From Dehalococcoidales bacterium (GTDB lineage: Bacteria > Chloroflexota > Dehalococcoidia > Dehalococcoidales > GCA-2688105): DNA of 42,465 nucleotides. Made by a program: the position numbers and the translations under genes. The notes under the pieces were generated by a model. It was not told the origin of the DNA. It saw only the letters and a list, made by a program, of their open reading frames with translations, and did not search any database. Shown here piece after piece: positions 29,076-38,013 of the stretch. Position 1 is the first letter of the stretch, and every line of letters begins with the position of its first letter. The stretch lies in NCBI GenBank assembly GCA_002688105.1, contig NZBQ01000011.1, positions 2,754 to 45,218 of the forward strand, in the 5' to 3' direction.

Positions 29076-29796
29076 TCACCTCTGCCTGACCATATTCAGT
29101 AGTTTTATCCCTTCCACCTGCCGGAGAATGGCGCCTTCGCTGATGGAACAAATCGTCTTCTCAGGTTCAAGCACCTTTACCCCGCTGATGACATCCACAC
29201 CCCAGTCAAACAAGACCGGCGACAGTGGACTGGTAGGTCCTGCTATAACGATAAAATTGCCCTTGCTTAACTCCAGTAGTTTTTCGGTGGTGTGATTTAT
29301 GAGGGAGGTCCCGGTAATGGCAACTACATCGGCTTGAGGCAGAATTTCTTCAGCGGCTTGAGCGGGCAGATCACCAGCCTGAGGTCTTTGCTCCAGGACC
29401 CAGAGTTTCCTGGCTATCTTTCTTATTTTTGGAATCCAGGGGAAGTGACCCACTATGGCAATGTTCTTATCCCTTCCCTTCTCTGCCAGGATATCAAGGG
29501 TATTTTTGGTGATGCACCTAGTTTCGTCAACATCGATTAGCGAGTTTATGGTTGCCATTCCGATAGATGCCTCAAGGAGCTTGTCCGATTGAGCATACCT
29601 GGTTAGCTCTAACGCCGACTTGTCCCTTAGTTTGCCTACTCCTCTCACTGTTCCGTGACTTGGGTGTTCTTCGCGGAAGGTAGATGACAGCCCGCAGTTC
29701 CTGCTGATTACCGTCGTCCAGAAGACGCAGGAATATACCCCCCCGCACCACACTATCCTCACCCAGACTGGAGATTAAGTCATCAATAATCTTCAT
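29076..29796 (-). CDS. DUF4213/DUF364 family protein with apparent frameshift near 29746
   Basis: Start MKIIDDLISSLGEDSVV (ATG 29796) lies in one frame; homology-like VYSCVFWTTVISRNCGLSST...GKLRDKSALELTRYAQSDKLLEASIGMATINSLI lies in another; the switch is at a 7-G run. Confidence 0.75.
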
Positions 29797-29931
29797 TATT
29801 ATATATTATACCCCCTAATGTCTGGAATAACAGAATAGGGATAAATTTTTCGTTATTTCTCCTTTTCCGTTTAGCTAGTCTTACCTTCAGTTAATTAAAA
29901 TTCCCTTTAACATATTAGCTTTTGGTTTCTT

Positions 29932-31002
29932 TCACCCACTATCTTGACCTTCAAAAACTCTTATCCTTCTCAGCTTTAATATTAAGAAGACTTCCTTACC
30001 TACCGTTAAGTCCATATCTTCAAAAATGTCACGGGGCATTTCTGCCTGTAGGGTATTCCCTCCTACCTTAACCTTAAGCCTTACTGTAGCGCCGGAGGTT
30101 TTAATATTGGTGATAGTTCCCTTAAATCGGTTAACCTGTGGCCCGGGTGGTTTAGTTTCAGAAATATAAATATCGCGTGGGAAAAGGGCAATTCGTCTAA
30201 CCGTATTTCCCTCATGGGGTATAATAATGGGCAACCCGCTACTTTTAACCTCTGTTAGTCCTTGCCCCAGTGTGCGGCAGTGTTCACACTCTAAGATATT
30301 TGGTGTGCCAATAAAATCAGAGACTATTTCACTCTGAGGGTAAAAGAATATCTCATCCGGTCTACCTACCTGTTCCAACCTACCCTTATCGAGAATACCA
30401 ATTCTGTCGGCCATTTCTTCAGCTTCTATCTGGTTATGGGTTATATGTAGAGTAGTAACCCCTAGCTCCTTATGGAGATGTCGTAAATCAGACCTTAAGT
30501 ATTTAGCTGTTTGTAAATCCAAGGCGCTTAGCGGTTCATCCAGAAGCAGAATCTTTGGAGTAAGAGCTAAGGATCGAGCTAGGGCTACCCTTTGTTTTTC
30601 TCCTCCGCTCAGGGAGCGTATGCCCCGATTTAGTAAATAGGAGACGCCCAGTAGATTGGCTAAATTTTTCACCCGCTCCTGAACTTCAGCTTTCGAGTAT
30701 TTTGTTTGTCTTAATCCGAAGGCAATATTCTCGGCTACATTTAGAAAAGGAAATAATACATAATCTTGAGGCACATATCCTATATTCCTTTCCTCTGGTG
30801 TCAGATGAGTAATCTGGTTTTTATCTACCCATATCTCTCCGTGTTTGATACGATGAAGCCCAGCAATGCACTCGATGAGGACGGTTTTCCCGGCTCCGTT
30901 TGGCCCCAAGATAACAAAGTATTCTCTATCATCAATAGTTAGGTTTATATCTTCTAGGCAGAAATCTCCTAAATTTGTGGAAAGATTTTTGATTTCAATC
31001 AT
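29932..31002 (-). CDS. modC: Molybdate/tungstate ABC transporter ATP-binding protein
   Basis: 356 aa; LGPNGAGKTVLIECIAG, LSGGEKQRVALARSLALTPKILLLDEPLSALD, C-terminal TOBE-like domain; operon with permease and binding protein. Confidence 0.88.
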   Translation of the reverse strand: MIEIKNLSTNLGDFCLEDINLTIDDREYFVILGPNGAGKTVLIECIAGLHRIKHGEIWVDKNQITHLTPEERNIGYVPQDYVLFPFLNVAENIAFGLRQTKYSKAEVQERVKNLANLLGVSYLLNRGIRSLSGGEKQRVALARSLALTPKILLLDEPLSALDLQTAKYLRSDLRHLHKELGVTTLHITHNQIEAEEMADRIGILDKGRLEQVGRPDEIFFYPQSEIVSDFIGTPNILECEHCRTLGQGLTEVKSSGLPIIIPHEGNTVRRIALFPRDIYISETKPPGPQVNRFKGTITNIKTSGATVRLKVKVGGNTLQAEMPRDIFEDMDLTVGKEVFLILKLRRIRVFEGQDSG

Positions 31003-31808
31003 AGCGGATACCTTCTACCGATGATTTTCCTGATAGCAAGTAAAGCAACTACAGCAATTATTATCAGCACCAAAATCACGGCTATTGCCTTTTCTATGTC
31101 AGCAGTAGCCAAGCTAAGAAAAATAGCAGTTGGTAAGGTCTCTGTCTTCATAGCAGTTGCCCCAGCCAGGGTAACGGTGGCACCAAATTCTCCTACGGCT
31201 CTGGCCCAGGTGAGAATGGCGGAGGCTATTAAACCATCTTTAGCTAAAGGTAAGGTAACTCTAAAAAATACCTCCGGTTTGCTACAGCCCAATGTTCTAC
31301 CTACCTGCTCATATCTGGGGTCAATACTATCAAAGGTAGACTTTAAGAGTCGGATAGCTAGAGCACTAATAACTATGATTTGAGCTAGGATTATACCCGG
31401 TACCGCAAAGACAAATTTCATTATATTATTATCAATCCCGCCACCTATTTGGGTATTGAAAAAGACCAGCAGTACCGCACCTAGCGCTATAGGAGATATG
31501 ACAATGGGCAAGTCAAGCATGCTATCAACTATATTCTTCCCGGGAAATTCTGTCTGAGAGATTGCGTAAGCTACTGGAACTGCAATTAGTATTGAAATAA
31601 TGGTAGCTACAGTAGCGGTGGAAAGACTTAGCCTGATGGCAAAGAGGATTTCCTCCGAAAGGATGGCAGACACAAAGGTATTCCAGTCAGTATAGGTGAG
31701 TACAGATACTACTATACCTACGAGGAATATGGTTAATAGGGCTAGAGCGCTGACGGTTGCTCCTTTAAATGCTCTCTCACCACCAACGCCTTTTAAAACT
31801 TTGAACAT
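30999..31808 (-). CDS. modB: Molybdate/tungstate ABC transporter permease
   Basis: 269 aa; multiple TM segments; RTLGCSKPEVFFRVTLPLAKDGLIASAILTWARAVGEFGATVTLAGATAMKTETLP. Confidence 0.88.
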   Translation of the reverse strand: MFKVLKGVGGERAFKGATVSALALLTIFLVGIVVSVLTYTDWNTFVSAILSEEILFAIRLSLSTATVATIISILIAVPVAYAISQTEFPGKNIVDSMLDLPIVISPIALGAVLLVFFNTQIGGGIDNNIMKFVFAVPGIILAQIIVISALAIRLLKSTFDSIDPRYEQVGRTLGCSKPEVFFRVTLPLAKDGLIASAILTWARAVGEFGATVTLAGATAMKTETLPTAIFLSLATADIEKAIAVILVLIIIAVVALLAIRKIIGRRYPL

Positions 31809-31831
31809 ATATTCTACCTTCGAATAGGTTT

Positions 31832-32683
31832 CTATTTGACCAGGGGTTCATATGTCTCAGGGAGTTTATACTCTCCGCCTATTTTAGCCTCGGGAGCAAA
31901 GTTTCGGGCTTCGTTTTCAGTAGCGATATATCCCCACTTACTGAAAATCTTTTGGCCTTGTGGTGAGGCTAAAAAGTCTAAGAATTTCTGTGTGCTCTCA
32001 TTGTCCTCGGTAAATGTAGATATTGCTCCCGGTATATAGGAAAGCCTTGGAATTTGCTCCGGCTTGAGGTAAGCTACGCCTAGTGTATCAGGGTCCCATT
32101 TGGAGAAAACTCGCCAGCCGATAATGACATCTACCGTTTTCAAGGCTACTAGACTGACAATCTTTGAATAACTTTCGCCATAGGTAACGATATTTTCTCC
32201 TACCTCCTCTAGAAGGTTATTATGCTTCAGTATTTCATAGGCATACAAGCCTATGCTAACTGATTCAGGGTCTGCTATCCCAACCTTGATTCCTGGTTTG
32301 GTCAGGTCAGACAGGCCCAGTATATTCTTGGGATTGCCTTCTTGAACCAGAATGGCTGGAACCAGGTAGGAAATTATCTTCAACGACTCAGGGTCAATCA
32401 CGCTATTCCTTTCTGCCATAGCCATATAATCAGGAGAACCGGGGATATATAAATCGCCACTCTTAGATAATTTCATTTGCGACAGCATGGTTCCCGAGCC
32501 ACCGAAATTAAGGTAAACTTTTATTCCAGTCTCTTCCTCAAATGTTTGAGCGGCTTCTTCCATGGCCGGCTTGCTGGCAGACCCACAAAAAGCAGTTATC
32601 GTTTTCTGTTCTCCATTGGTACATCCGCCAATAGGAATAAGCACCAGTAATCCTACTAAGAGTAAAGCGAATAACTTTTGCAA
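31832..32683 (-). CDS. modA: Molybdate/tungstate-binding lipoprotein
   Basis: 283 aa; lipobox LIPIGGC; ITAFCGSASKPAMEEAAQTFEEETGIKVYLNFGGSGTMLSQM...GDLYIPGSPDYM. Confidence 0.85.
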   Translation of the reverse strand: MQKLFALLLVGLLVLIPIGGCTNGEQKTITAFCGSASKPAMEEAAQTFEEETGIKVYLNFGGSGTMLSQMKLSKSGDLYIPGSPDYMAMAERNSVIDPESLKIISYLVPAILVQEGNPKNILGLSDLTKPGIKVGIADPESVSIGLYAYEILKHNNLLEEVGENIVTYGESYSKIVSLVALKTVDVIIGWRVFSKWDPDTLGVAYLKPEQIPRLSYIPGAISTFTEDNESTQKFLDFLASPQGQKIFSKWGYIATENEARNFAPEAKIGGEYKLPETYEPLVK

Positions 32684-32714
32684 TTTTGCCTTTTACCTGT
32701 CATGCTTAATAGGA

Positions 32715-32736
32715 GCTATATTGCATGAGATATAAC
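32715..32736. promoter_or_regulatory. Candidate ModE-like operator
   Basis: Imperfect palindrome GCTATAT-N8-ATATAAC between the modE-like stop and the modA start; resembles the E. coli ModE half-sites (TATAT-rich with CG/GC flanks). Confidence 0.45.
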
Positions 32737-32750
32737 ACCCCGCAAAAAAA

Positions 32751-33137
32751 TTATCCTATCGGCTGTAGAAATTCCTCGAATTTAGCACGCAGCTTCTTAT
32801 ACTGTCTAACCGCTTTTCGTCCCTCCTCGGTTAATCTGGCATATCCTCCCCCAGCCCCGCCAGCGGTTTTCTCAACCAGAGGAACCGGCGCCAGACGATT
32901 CATGGCTTCTATCCAAAGCCAGGCATTGCGGTAGCCTAACTTCATGGACCGGGCTGCCGCCGCTATCGAGCCAAACCTGTCAATGCGCTCTAGTAGCATG
33001 GCTCTCCCCCATCCCATGTACAGCTCGCCGTCCTTCTCCACCCATATTCTGCCTCTTAATGTGTAGCCTGGCTCTGGGTGGTGGGCAAAACGGGAGGGCT
33101 TCCCGGCTCTAAACCTTGGTATCTTTATCTCGGTCAC
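32751..33137 (-). CDS. ModE-like winged-helix regulator (DNA-binding domain only)
   Basis: 128 aa; MGWGRAMLLERIDRFGSIAAAARSMKLGYRNAWLWIEAMNRLAPVPLVEKTAGGAGGGYARLTEEGRKAV, typical ModE HTH; no molybdate-binding C-terminal domain. Confidence 0.88.
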   Translation of the reverse strand: MTEIKIPRFRAGKPSRFAHHPEPGYTLRGRIWVEKDGELYMGWGRAMLLERIDRFGSIAAAARSMKLGYRNAWLWIEAMNRLAPVPLVEKTAGGAGGGYARLTEEGRKAVRQYKKLRAKFEEFLQPIG

Positions 33138-33230
33138 TTGTCGCTTGCCCCGGCTGGAGTAGCCTGTGTTATATTACAAGCGATATGACGATTTTGTCAA
33201 GCCGCAACGTGAGTCTTTTGGTGTTTCGAT

Positions 33231-33809
33231 TCAGTCAAGGAGGGATTGATAATCATTTATAGTATCAATATCGGTGACAATGCTTTCAGAGTTAACGGTT
33301 ACCTCAAGAATGTCACCGGGATGGTCTTTTACTATCTGTCTTCCCCCGATATCACCCTTTAGCCCTAGTAGTTTCTCTCTATATTTGATAGTAAAGATGG
33401 TCGGGTGTCCTCTCCTACCCTGATATGTCGGGATGACGATGCCTTTATCGTGGTTGTAGAATGCCTCTATCAATCGGTTGATGGTCTGACTGTTTATAAG
33501 TGGCTGGTCACCTAAGATGAGCATCACCGCTTGGGTTCGGCTATCAATCAGGTTTAGCCCGGCTATTATAGAGGTGCTCATCCCCTGCTCGTAATCTGGA
33601 TTTACCACCAGCTTGACTGGTTTAGCGGCTATGGTCTTTATTACCTCTTCAGCTCTATATCCCAGCACTACGATAGTCTCATCCACTACGGAATTCAGCA
33701 GGTTATCAATGGCTTGTTCCACGATAGTGTTTTGGCCAAAGGGCATTAACTGTTTCAGCTTGCCCATTCGCTTTGACTCGCCGGCAGCTAGCAGTATGGC
33801 TGATATCAT
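33231..33809 (-). CDS. mocA: Molybdenum cofactor cytidylyltransferase / MobA-like NTP transferase
   Basis: 192 aa; ILLAAGESKRMGKLKQLMPFG...NPDYEQGMSTSIIAGL...LILGDQPLI...GRRGHPTIF. Confidence 0.88.
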   Translation of the reverse strand: MISAILLAAGESKRMGKLKQLMPFGQNTIVEQAIDNLLNSVVDETIVVLGYRAEEVIKTIAAKPVKLVVNPDYEQGMSTSIIAGLNLIDSRTQAVMLILGDQPLINSQTINRLIEAFYNHDKGIVIPTYQGRRGHPTIFTIKYREKLLGLKGDIGGRQIVKDHPGDILEVTVNSESIVTDIDTINDYQSLLD

Positions 33810-34121
33810 TATGGTTTTTCCCTTATTGGTGAATGCTCATATTAGCACTAGACTGCGTGTAAATCAAATTTACTTTCGTTCTTCCAGTCCTGAAGATAGG
33901 CAAGAGTCGGTAGCCAGAAGGAGGGGGTATGTCGCCAATTTTATGAACCCGTTTACCTATTTGACAGAGGGAGGGGCATTCGTTATAATCTCAGATTTAG
34001 AGGGTTGAAAAATTTAACGTCTCATAGGCGAAAGGGAGTAAGTTGGTATGATATGAGCTGAAGAGCATCTATCATAGAACAGAGGAGAACCGACGCTGAT
34101 ATCATTAGGAAGGAGGGAAGA

Positions 34122-34781
34122 ATGGACAGAGAACAGGGACTATTGAAGGCTCTACAGGAAGCGGTCATTAGTGGTGACCCTCGGAACACAGAACAAGTGG
34201 CGAAGAAGGCTGTCAAAGAAGGTATCGATCCATTGCTTGCCCTGGAAGAGGGATTGGGCAAAGGGATTAGTACTGTTGGAGACTGCTTCGGAGCAGGTAC
34301 GATGTTCCTACCTGAGCTGGCTACCGCTGCCGATGCCATGCAGGCGGGAACCAAGATTTTCGTGGAGGAGCTTAAAAAATCGGGGGTAGAGAGAAAAGTG
34401 GTGGGCAGGGTCGTGATAGGAACTGCTGCCGGGGATGTCCATGACATTGGCAAGACCCTCGTGGCTACTATGCTTGTGGTCAACGGTTTTGAGATATACG
34501 ACTTAGGAACTGATAACTCAGCGAAGAAGTTCGTAGAAGCAGTGCGGCAGTACCAGCCTGATATCGTGGGTATTTCAGCCTTAATAACCACTGCCATGGT
34601 CGGCCAGAGGGATGTACTGGAAGCCCTTGCCGAATATAACCTTCGTTCAAAGGTTAAGGTTATAGTAGGAGGCGGCCCGGTAACCGCTGAATGGGCTGAG
34701 CAGATTGGAGCCGACGGCTACGCAGTGAATGCTGTTGAAGCGGTCATAACAATCAAGGCTTTGATGGGAATTAATCAGTAG
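34122..34781 (+). CDS. Methyltransferase cognate corrinoid protein
   Basis: 219 aa; N-terminal helical cap, GDVHDIGKTLVATMLVVNGFEIYDLG cobalamin-binding motif. Confidence 0.95.
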   Translation: MDREQGLLKALQEAVISGDPRNTEQVAKKAVKEGIDPLLALEEGLGKGISTVGDCFGAGTMFLPELATAADAMQAGTKIFVEELKKSGVERKVVGRVVIGTAAGDVHDIGKTLVATMLVVNGFEIYDLGTDNSAKKFVEAVRQYQPDIVGISALITTAMVGQRDVLEALAEYNLRSKVKVIVGGGPVTAEWAEQIGADGYAVNAVEAVITIKALMGINQ

Positions 34782-34795
34782 GGAGGGAAATAGAA

Positions 34796-36226
34796 ATGAC
34801 ATTAGCCGGTTTTACTTGTAAAAACCCCATCGAATTACTTACCCAGGACGAAAAGGAGGCCATCCATGAGAAGACCCTGGAGATTCTCAAGAACACGGGC
34901 GTTGTGTTTAAGTGGGAACCAGCGCTTAAGGTTCTCAAAGGGGCTGGCTGCAATGTGGATTTTGAGAGCCAGAGAGTGAAGTTCCCCCGAGATGTCGTTG
35001 AGGGTGCTCTCAAGAGTTGTCCCAGCAGTTTTAGAATTAAGGCCAGAGATCCTAAGTATGACCAAGAATTCACGATGGATAGGGTCTATTTTGTTAACCA
35101 AACTGGCCCAGCTATATATGATTTCGATACTGGTGTTAGAAGAGGCGCAACAGTTAAGGATTTATCTGAAATAACCCGTATCTGCGACGCACTAGAAAAT
35201 ATACATGGTGTGAATCCGCCAAATTTGGGTGTCGCCGACCGACCCCCGGAAGTCGGTTTTGAATGGGCAACGGCGGCGATGATAAGAAATAGTACCAAAG
35301 GGGCGTGGACGGCTTCGGGCGTTTTTACAGTGCAATGGCTTATTGAGATGGCCAAAGCTGCTGGAATACAAATGTTAATTGCTACCACCTGTGAATCTCC
35401 ATTAACCTATCCGGCTGACCAATGCGATGCAATAATGCGCATTGCCAAAGAAGGATGGGGTATGTTTACCGACACCGGAGGGGAATGTGGTGCTAGCTCG
35501 CCAGCAACTCTGGCTGGTACTGTGTTGCAGGTAAATACTGAGCTTATGGCCGGTCTGGTCCTTCAACAGGTGGTGAATCCAGGTGTTGGTTTTTTGCGTG
35601 TCACCATGGCCACCCCTATGGATATGCGCAACGGGTATTATGCCATTGGAATAGAAGGATACATGCTTGCCGCAGCTAATGCCAGCATGTCAAGGTTCTA
35701 TAATATACCCAGCGCTAGTTTCGATAGCCTCACCGGAGGTAAATTGCCTACGGATCAGCAGGTCGGATATGAGAAAGCGATGTCTTACTTACTGCTGGCG
35801 CAAGCGGGGGTGGGTTATATCATTGGTGCCGGCGGAATTGATGATGAAGCGTGTGTATCCATTGAACAAATAGTTATTGATAATGAGATGTTCGGCATGA
35901 TTGGTCGATACCTGCAGGGGATTACGGTAAACGAGGAGACATTAGCCGCTGACATCATACAGAGGGTAGGTCCTATTCCAGGAAACTTCTTGAAGGAAGC
36001 ACACACCAAAAAGTGGTGGAGAGAGGAACAGTATTTACCGACTCTTAACTATCGGCTATCCTATAAAGAATGGATACGAGATGGATCGAAAGATGTTGCT
36101 GCCCGGGCCAGGGAAAGGGCCCAGGAGATACTCAGAATTCATGAGGTCCCGCCACTGCCTGAGGATGCGGACCGTGAGATTTCAAGGATACTTGAGGCTG
36201 CAGAGAAGGAGAAACTCGATAAATAG
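34796..36226 (+). CDS. MttB (trimethylamine methyltransferase) superfamily protein, non-pyrrolysine
   Basis: 476 aa; HEKTLEILKNTGVVF...GGKLPTDQQVGYEKAMSYLLLAQAGVGYIIGAGGIDDEACVSIEQIVIDNEMFGMI; no in-frame TAG. Confidence 0.93.
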   Translation: MTLAGFTCKNPIELLTQDEKEAIHEKTLEILKNTGVVFKWEPALKVLKGAGCNVDFESQRVKFPRDVVEGALKSCPSSFRIKARDPKYDQEFTMDRVYFVNQTGPAIYDFDTGVRRGATVKDLSEITRICDALENIHGVNPPNLGVADRPPEVGFEWATAAMIRNSTKGAWTASGVFTVQWLIEMAKAAGIQMLIATTCESPLTYPADQCDAIMRIAKEGWGMFTDTGGECGASSPATLAGTVLQVNTELMAGLVLQQVVNPGVGFLRVTMATPMDMRNGYYAIGIEGYMLAAANASMSRFYNIPSASFDSLTGGKLPTDQQVGYEKAMSYLLLAQAGVGYIIGAGGIDDEACVSIEQIVIDNEMFGMIGRYLQGITVNEETLAADIIQRVGPIPGNFLKEAHTKKWWREEQYLPTLNYRLSYKEWIRDGSKDVAARARERAQEILRIHEVPPLPEDADREISRILEAAEKEKLDK

Positions 36227-36292
36227 ATTGCTGAAGGAGGGTCGGCCCAATCCCGGTGGTGTACCTCTGGGAAAAGGCTTACCCTGCTTGAC

Positions 36293-36329
36293 AAGGGCGT
36301 TAAGAAACATTACACTATGTCTCGCCCTT
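36293..36329. repeat. Inverted repeat / hairpin
   Basis: AAGGGCG (36293-36299) and CGCCCTT (36323-36329), 23-nt loop, downstream of the mttB-family gene. Confidence 0.5.
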
Positions 36330-36396
36330 CTTGGTTTTCCAGCAAACGGTAGGTAAGTTTTTCAAGAGAGAAGACCGCTACCAGAGAACTACAAGT

Positions 36397-36426
36397 GAAA
36401 TCACCCCAAAGTATTTATGTGATTTC
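36397..36426. repeat. Inverted repeat
   Basis: GAAATCAC (36397-36404) and GTGATTTC (36419-36426), 14-nt spacer, intergenic. Confidence 0.5.
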
Positions 36427-36540
36427 GTGAGCTAGTGAAGGAACCTGTTTGGGTGAATCTTTCTGGAAATGAAAAGAGTTGCAGCGTCATATAGCTACCT
36501 TTAGTGCTGTAGCCCTGAATATAAGCCAAAAAATTTCTTT

Positions 36541-36587
36541 AAGGGGCTCAGATACCTGAAGTATCGGTGTATCGTTGAGCCCTTTAG
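36541..36587 (+). terminator. Hairpin, possible terminator or attenuator
   Basis: AAGGGGCTCAGATAC...GTATCGTTGAGCCCTTT long imperfect stem upstream of the Mo hydroxylase genes. Confidence 0.4.
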
Positions 36588-36659
36588 AGTTTATTAAGGC
36601 GGTTGGTCACGATTATTGGGTTAGCTGGTAGGGTAAATAATAGCAGGGAGATGACAAGT

Positions 36660-37529
36660 ATGGGATTTCAAACGCAACCAAAAGAGTTTGAATATATGGC
36701 TCCAGCGAATTTGGAGGATGCGTCTAAGTTATATTTGAGTTATGGTGAGAAGGCTTGTATCCTTGCTGGTGGCACTGATATCGTGCCATTAATGAAGCGT
36801 GGATTGCTGGCGCCGGAATGTGTGATTGATATCACTAAAATTCCTGATATGAGCTATATTCGCCTTGAGGACGGTGTATTGAAGTTAGGTGCTTTGACCA
36901 CTATCGAAGATTTCAGGGAATCGCCTCTGATAGAGCAGAATTACCCGGCTCTACATATGGCGTCAGAGGTAATGGGCTCGACTATAATTCGCAACCTGGC
37001 CACCGTTGGTGCCAATATATGCAGAGCTTCCCCGGCATCTGATATGGCGCCTCCTTTAGTGGTTCTGGGGGCTAATCTTAGAATATTTGGCCCCAAGGGG
37101 GTAAGGACTACGCCGATTGAAGATTTCTTCCTGGGTTTCGGAAGGTCAGAGATGGCGGCGGGTGAAATTTTGTGTGAGATTGAGGTTCCAGCATCACCTG
37201 ATAAGCAAGCGTTTATGAAACTGAAGAGGACAAAAGAGGACCTTGCTAAAATAAATATAAGCACCGCGTTTAATCTCTCTGATGATAAGTGTTCCGGTAT
37301 TAAGATAGCTCTGGGCAGTGTTGCCCCAAAGGTGGTGAGAGCTGAAAAAACTGAGAAATTCTTGGAAGGTAAAGAATTAAGTGAGGCCAACATAGAGGAA
37401 GCGAAGCGAATTATTTGCCGGGAAATAAACCCAATTGACGATGTTCGTTCCACAGCAGAGTATCGGATGGAGATGAGTAAAGTCTTATTGGGGCGAGTTA
37501 TCAGGTTAGCCTTGAAGGGAGGATGGTGA
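36660..37529 (+). CDS. Molybdenum hydroxylase FAD-binding subunit (XdhB/CoxM-like)
   Basis: Likely start 36660 (AGGGAG RBS); FEYMAPANLEDASKLYLSYGEKACILAGGTDIVPLMKRG...TIRNLATVGANICRASPASDMAPPLVVLGA. Confidence 0.93.
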   Translation: MGFQTQPKEFEYMAPANLEDASKLYLSYGEKACILAGGTDIVPLMKRGLLAPECVIDITKIPDMSYIRLEDGVLKLGALTTIEDFRESPLIEQNYPALHMASEVMGSTIIRNLATVGANICRASPASDMAPPLVVLGANLRIFGPKGVRTTPIEDFFLGFGRSEMAAGEILCEIEVPASPDKQAFMKLKRTKEDLAKINISTAFNLSDDKCSGIKIALGSVAPKVVRAEKTEKFLEGKELSEANIEEAKRIICREINPIDDVRSTAEYRMEMSKVLLGRVIRLALKGGW

Positions 37530-37533
37530 AAAA

Positions 37534-38013
37534 TTGGCTGGAAAATTTAGCACAGACATCACCTTGAAGGTAAATGGCAGGCAGCATGGTCTGGAGGTTA
37601 GGAATAATTGGACGTTACTCCAGGTTCTGCGGGAAACCCTTGACGTAACCGGGGTAAAGTGTGGCTGTAGCACTGGTGACTGTGGTGCTTGTACTGTGCT
37701 GATGGATGGGAAGGCCATTCCGTCCTGTCTTGTTTTAGCACCACAGTCTGACAGAAAAGAGATTATAACTGTGGAGGGGTTAGCTGAGGGGGGTATTCTT
37801 GATCCTTTGCAGGAAAAGTTTGTGGCAAAGGGGGCGTATCAATGTGGCTTCTGCACGCCTGGAATACTCATGTCGTTAAAAGCGCTGCTGTCTAAAAAAC
37901 CAGAGGCTACTCAGGATGACGTGAAGAGAGTACTGGATGGGAATTTATGTAGGTGTGGGGCTTATGTCAGGATATTAGAACTATTCCCTAGGGGGAAGAC
38001 TAATGAAAAGTGA
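37534..38013 (+). CDS. Molybdenum hydroxylase 2Fe-2S subunit (XdhC/CoxS-like)
   Basis: 159 aa; CGCSTGDCGACTVLMDGKAIPSCL and CGFCTPGILMSLKALL...GNLCRCGAY. Confidence 0.95.
   Translation: MAGKFSTDITLKVNGRQHGLEVRNNWTLLQVLRETLDVTGVKCGCSTGDCGACTVLMDGKAIPSCLVLAPQSDRKEIITVEGLAEGGILDPLQEKFVAKGAYQCGFCTPGILMSLKALLSKKPEATQDDVKRVLDGNLCRCGAYVRILELFPRGKTNEK

Noticed and set aside
33840-34121. Cobalamin riboswitch upstream of the corrinoid protein gene
   Set aside because: No recognisable B12-box sequence seen in the intergenic region.
34022-34597. 191-aa minus-strand ORF opposite the corrinoid protein gene
   Set aside because: Antisense to a confidently identified gene with GDVHDIGK motif; low-complexity Ser/Pro-rich translation typical of shadow ORFs.
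34796-36226. Pyrrolysine-containing MttB
   Set aside because: ORF is uninterrupted with no in-frame TAG; better called a non-Pyl MttB-superfamily member.
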